Source of the DNA: Cupriavidus agavae
GTDB lineage: Bacteria > Pseudomonadota > Gammaproteobacteria > Burkholderiales > Burkholderiaceae
Direction of reading: 5' to 3'
DNA length: 55,886 nucleotides
NCBI RefSeq assembly: GCF_004217045.1
Contig: NZ_SGXM01000015.1
Span: 1-55,886, forward strand
Of this stretch, positions 53,638 through 55,886 are shown piece by piece. The notes below the pieces were generated by a model, which saw only the letters and a program-made list of their open reading frames with translations, searched no databases and was not told the DNA's origin. A program made the translations under genes and the position numbers. Every line of letters begins with the position of its first letter. The stretch's first letter is position 1.

Positions 53638-55626
53638 ATGTTTTCACACCTTCTGGCCGGCGCGCGCGCTGCCGGTCTCGCCTTGCTGGCCGCGACGCTA
53701 CTTGTGGCCTGCGGTTCCGACGAGAGTCCCCAAAACACGACCGTCACCCCGACGGCATCGCGCCTGGTTGTCGACACCGGTAGCGCCGCGCCAGTGGCTG
53801 GCGGTACGCTGACATTGAAGGCGACGCTGCTGGCTGCAGACGGCAGCGAGGTGAAGGGGGCGAGCTTTGCGTGGATGTCCTCCAATCCGGCCGTAGCCAC
53901 CGTAGTGTCCGCCTCAGACAAGGCGCCGGCGGCCACCGCTTCGGTCATGGCGAGGGTCGGCATCTATGCGACCATCCAGACCTTGGTCGCTGGCGTGGCC
54001 GACATCACGGCCACCGCCACGCTGGCCGACGGCAGCCAGGCCACCAGCACCACGCATCTGTCGGTGCAACCGCCTGCGGCCAAGACCTATGCATTGTCGC
54101 TGTCGCCCTCCACGTTGACGGTTAACAGCGGCGCTGCGCCCCACGTGGTCACGGCGGTGGTGCAACGCTCGGATGGCGTTGACGGTGTGGCTGATCTGAA
54201 GGACTGGTCGTGGACAGTCGACAACAGCGCGTTTGCGATGGCGCCTGCGTCTGATGGGCATTCGGCGCAAGTGTCGTCCAGCGGCACGCTCGCGGCTACG
54301 GGCAAGCTCACCGCGTGTGCGACCACGCCTGCCGGTGACCACCTGTGTGCCAACACGTCGCTCGCGCGTCCAGCGGTGCCGCTGCCGTCGATTGCATTCT
54401 CGGCACTGTCACTGCGCGTGAAGCCAGGGCGCACGGGTACCGTGTCGGCCACGCTGACCGATGCGCAGGGCGCGAATCTGGCAAGCCAGGCGACGCTGGG
54501 CTGGTCGATTCAGCAGAGTGGCACGGCAGCTTCGATAGTCGGTGCTGCCAACAGTGCCAGTGTCACCGTCGGTATCGATGCCGCGCAGACCATCGCCTAC
54601 ACTGCGACGCTGACGGTCACCGCGACCTACCCCGATGGCCGCTCCAACAGCAGCAGCCTGCCGCTGTCGTCGCCGGGTATGTGGTCGCGTCTGCCCGATG
54701 CGCCGATCGCCAGCCCCTCGATCATCAGTCTGGCGATCGATGGCACGCGAGTGTGGCGCCTGACCGCGGATGGTAGCCAGCCCGCACGGCTGGAACGCTT
54801 CGGCACGGACGGTGCCACACCACGCGAACCCGTTGCTGCATTGCCTGCAGCGGCACAAGGCATCTGGCTCGCCGCAGCAACAAATCCGGTGAATTCTTCG
54901 GTAATGGTGCAACTGAGCGCAGATGCCGGGACCGTGTCGTTCGGCAGCCTGGATGCGGACCTTGCCGGGTCCCGCGCCGATGGTCCCTTGCAAGGTTGTG
55001 GCACGGCTCCGACCGCCGGGCGTACTTTCATCAAGAGCACCGACGGCACCAGCATTTACTCGGTGGGCTGGTGCGCCAATTCGTGGCAGTGGTGGAACCA
55101 GCAGGTAGGTGGCGCCGCAGTGGCGGCGTTCCAATTCGAAACAAACGCGCCGGTTCTCGATGCGCGTCCGGTCCCCACTGGCGGCGCCGGGTTGGCCATT
55201 CACAATGACGGCCTCAACCAGATACAGACCACGTCCGGAAGCGGAACAGCATATACGAACCGAACGACTGCAACGCTTAGCCTTGCTGCAATCGCCCCCA
55301 ATGCGACCGATGAGAGTTCGCCGGTCTATGGCTATGCAAGCAGCCTCGGCATCGTAACCCGTCCTGTGCCTGTTAATTATTCCTACGTAAACCTATGGAG
55401 TGGGGTGCCGCTGTTGACCAAGCTGAGCGCCATCCCGCATTTCCTGGTCGGGTTGTCTGCGTCTTCGCTGACGCTCTTCAATACGGACAACAGCGCCACA
55501 GCGACTGTTGCATTCCCGAGCGGCGGGACGGTGATTGACTTTGTGGGGGCACTCGACACCAATGGCAAGGTACGTATTGCGGCCAAGCTCGCCGATGGCT
55601 CGGTGTGGGTCTACGATCAGCCGTGA
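53638..55626 (+). CDS. Large lipoprotein with Ig-like (BIG2-type) repeats
   Basis: About 662 residues. The signal ends in a lipobox (LLAATLLVAC before GSDES), so Cys 25 or nearby is lipidated. Three Ig-like modules follow at about 40-140, 145-245 and 250-345, each with a strand such as LVVDTGSAAPVAGGTLTLKA or LSLSPSTLTVNSGAAPHVVT. The C-terminal half (MWSRLPDAPIASPSIISLAI, later LADGSVWVYDQP) looks like a beta-propeller of unknown ligand. The start at 53638 was chosen for the lipobox. It is the last gene before the right-hand IS30-like end. Confidence 0.8.
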   Translation: MFSHLLAGARAAGLALLAATLLVACGSDESPQNTTVTPTASRLVVDTGSAAPVAGGTLTLKATLLAADGSEVKGASFAWMSSNPAVATVVSASDKAPAATASVMARVGIYATIQTLVAGVADITATATLADGSQATSTTHLSVQPPAAKTYALSLSPSTLTVNSGAAPHVVTAVVQRSDGVDGVADLKDWSWTVDNSAFAMAPASDGHSAQVSSSGTLAATGKLTACATTPAGDHLCANTSLARPAVPLPSIAFSALSLRVKPGRTGTVSATLTDAQGANLASQATLGWSIQQSGTAASIVGAANSASVTVGIDAAQTIAYTATLTVTATYPDGRSNSSSLPLSSPGMWSRLPDAPIASPSIISLAIDGTRVWRLTADGSQPARLERFGTDGATPREPVAALPAAAQGIWLAAATNPVNSSVMVQLSADAGTVSFGSLDADLAGSRADGPLQGCGTAPTAGRTFIKSTDGTSIYSVGWCANSWQWWNQQVGGAAVAAFQFETNAPVLDARPVPTGGAGLAIHNDGLNQIQTTSGSGTAYTNRTTATLSLAAIAPNATDESSPVYGYASSLGIVTRPVPVNYSYVNLWSGVPLLTKLSAIPHFLVGLSASSLTLFNTDNSATATVAFPSGGTVIDFVGALDTNGKVRIAAKLADGSVWVYDQP

Positions 55627-55796
55627 TGCACACGGCCGTTGCGGAGATGAACGTAGCGGCCGAGTCCAGACGCAGGGTGGGGCGCATGCAGATTGCCTCC
55701 GCGGCACCTGCCGTCGACGGATAGCTGGTCACTACTAGGTCCCGGCGGGGGAACGGCGCCGGAGTTGTACGAACCCCCGACCGGCGCAGAACGACT

Positions 55797-55820
55797 GTAG
55801 ATTCAACCGGTCCACGCAAC
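55797..55820. repeat. IS30-like terminal inverted repeat, right-hand element
   Basis: The 24 bases overlap the last codons of the transposase and match the end at 67-90 in 19 of 24 positions when both are read outward. The 170 bases between the lipoprotein stop and this end contain no gene. Confidence 0.5.
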
Positions 55821-55886
55821 GGTCTGATGGAATCGTTCAGCGGGTGTATCAAAGTTTAATGTCTTTCTCGGCCGTTCATTGAGTCG
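55803..55886 (-). mobile_element. IS30-family transposase, C-terminal 27 codons (runs off window)
   Basis: The minus-strand frame reads RLNERPRKTLNFDTPAERFH and then QTVAWTG before a TGA at 55803-55805. LNxRPRKxLxxxTPxExF is the characteristic C-terminus of IS30-family transposases (DDE type). The rest of the element lies right of the window. Its orientation equals that of the element at position 1. Confidence 0.85.

Noticed and set aside
1..55886. CRISPR arrays and tRNA or rRNA genes
   Set aside because: No regularly spaced 25-40 base repeats, no cloverleaf-like sequence and no rRNA motifs were seen on either strand. The only regular array is the hipBA operator series, whose units are 18-bp palindromes.

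Overview
The window looks like an accessory stretch of a GC-rich Burkholderiales replicon, most like Cupriavidus or Ralstonia (chromid, megaplasmid or genomic island). This rests on gene types: several orphan Bug/TctC binding proteins each beside a LysR regulator, a beta-proteobacterial trimeric porin, an arsI-containing ars operon and IS30-family ends. The genus is an inference. The window is bounded by parts of two IS30-like elements in the same orientation: the first codons of a transposase at 1-32 and the last codons of one at 55803-55886.

Layout. 0.2-3.4 kb is small genes and debris (a frameshifted YciI-like gene, integrase and argC remnants, a LysR/carboxymuconolactone-decarboxylase pair, a YkvA protein, a Bug remnant). 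3.5-5.3 kb is a complete hipBA module whose control region carries five 18-bp operator-like sites at exactly 27-bp pitch. 5.7-9.0 kb is a Bug protein, an M20 amidohydrolase and a divergent LysR gene with a perfect 10-bp-arm palindrome between them. 10.1-13.1 kb is a decayed block of small unknown genes plus DUF6884-like and DUF5131-like parts. 13.2-16.7 kb is LysR, an ArgH-like lyase and a Bug protein. 16.9-22.5 kb is a large kinase/AAA/TPR plus GAF/PAS/histidine-kinase signalling protein split by a frame change. 22.8-31.5 kb is catabolic: porin, Tat-type Bug protein, serine hydrolase, acyl-CoA ligase, LysR, acyl-CoA dehydrogenase, L-serine dehydratase. 31.7-35.4 kb is an HD protein, a GlxA-type regulator, and an HxlR/MFS pair.

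35.7-49.4 kb is the most mosaic part. It repeats gene families of the 10-13 kb block, adds a perfect LexA box before one copy, and holds an extra sigma-70 factor (RpoD-like) among gene fragments: arylsulfatase, TauE/SafE, alpha/beta hydrolase, a shortened copy of the MFS gene and a frameshifted CheB-type gene. 49.4-53.1 kb is a minus-strand ars operon, arsR-arsI-arsC(LMW type)-acr3-arsC(Grx type)-arsH, tightly coupled, with arsH broken. 53.6-55.6 kb is a large Ig-like lipoprotein.

Common themes: uptake and use of organic acids or amides under LysR control, arsenic resistance, a toxin-antitoxin module, and repeated duplication and decay of a set of small unknown gene families (called A to G below). 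Several ORFs differ from their expected frame by one base, so real decay and sequencing error cannot be separated from the sequence alone.
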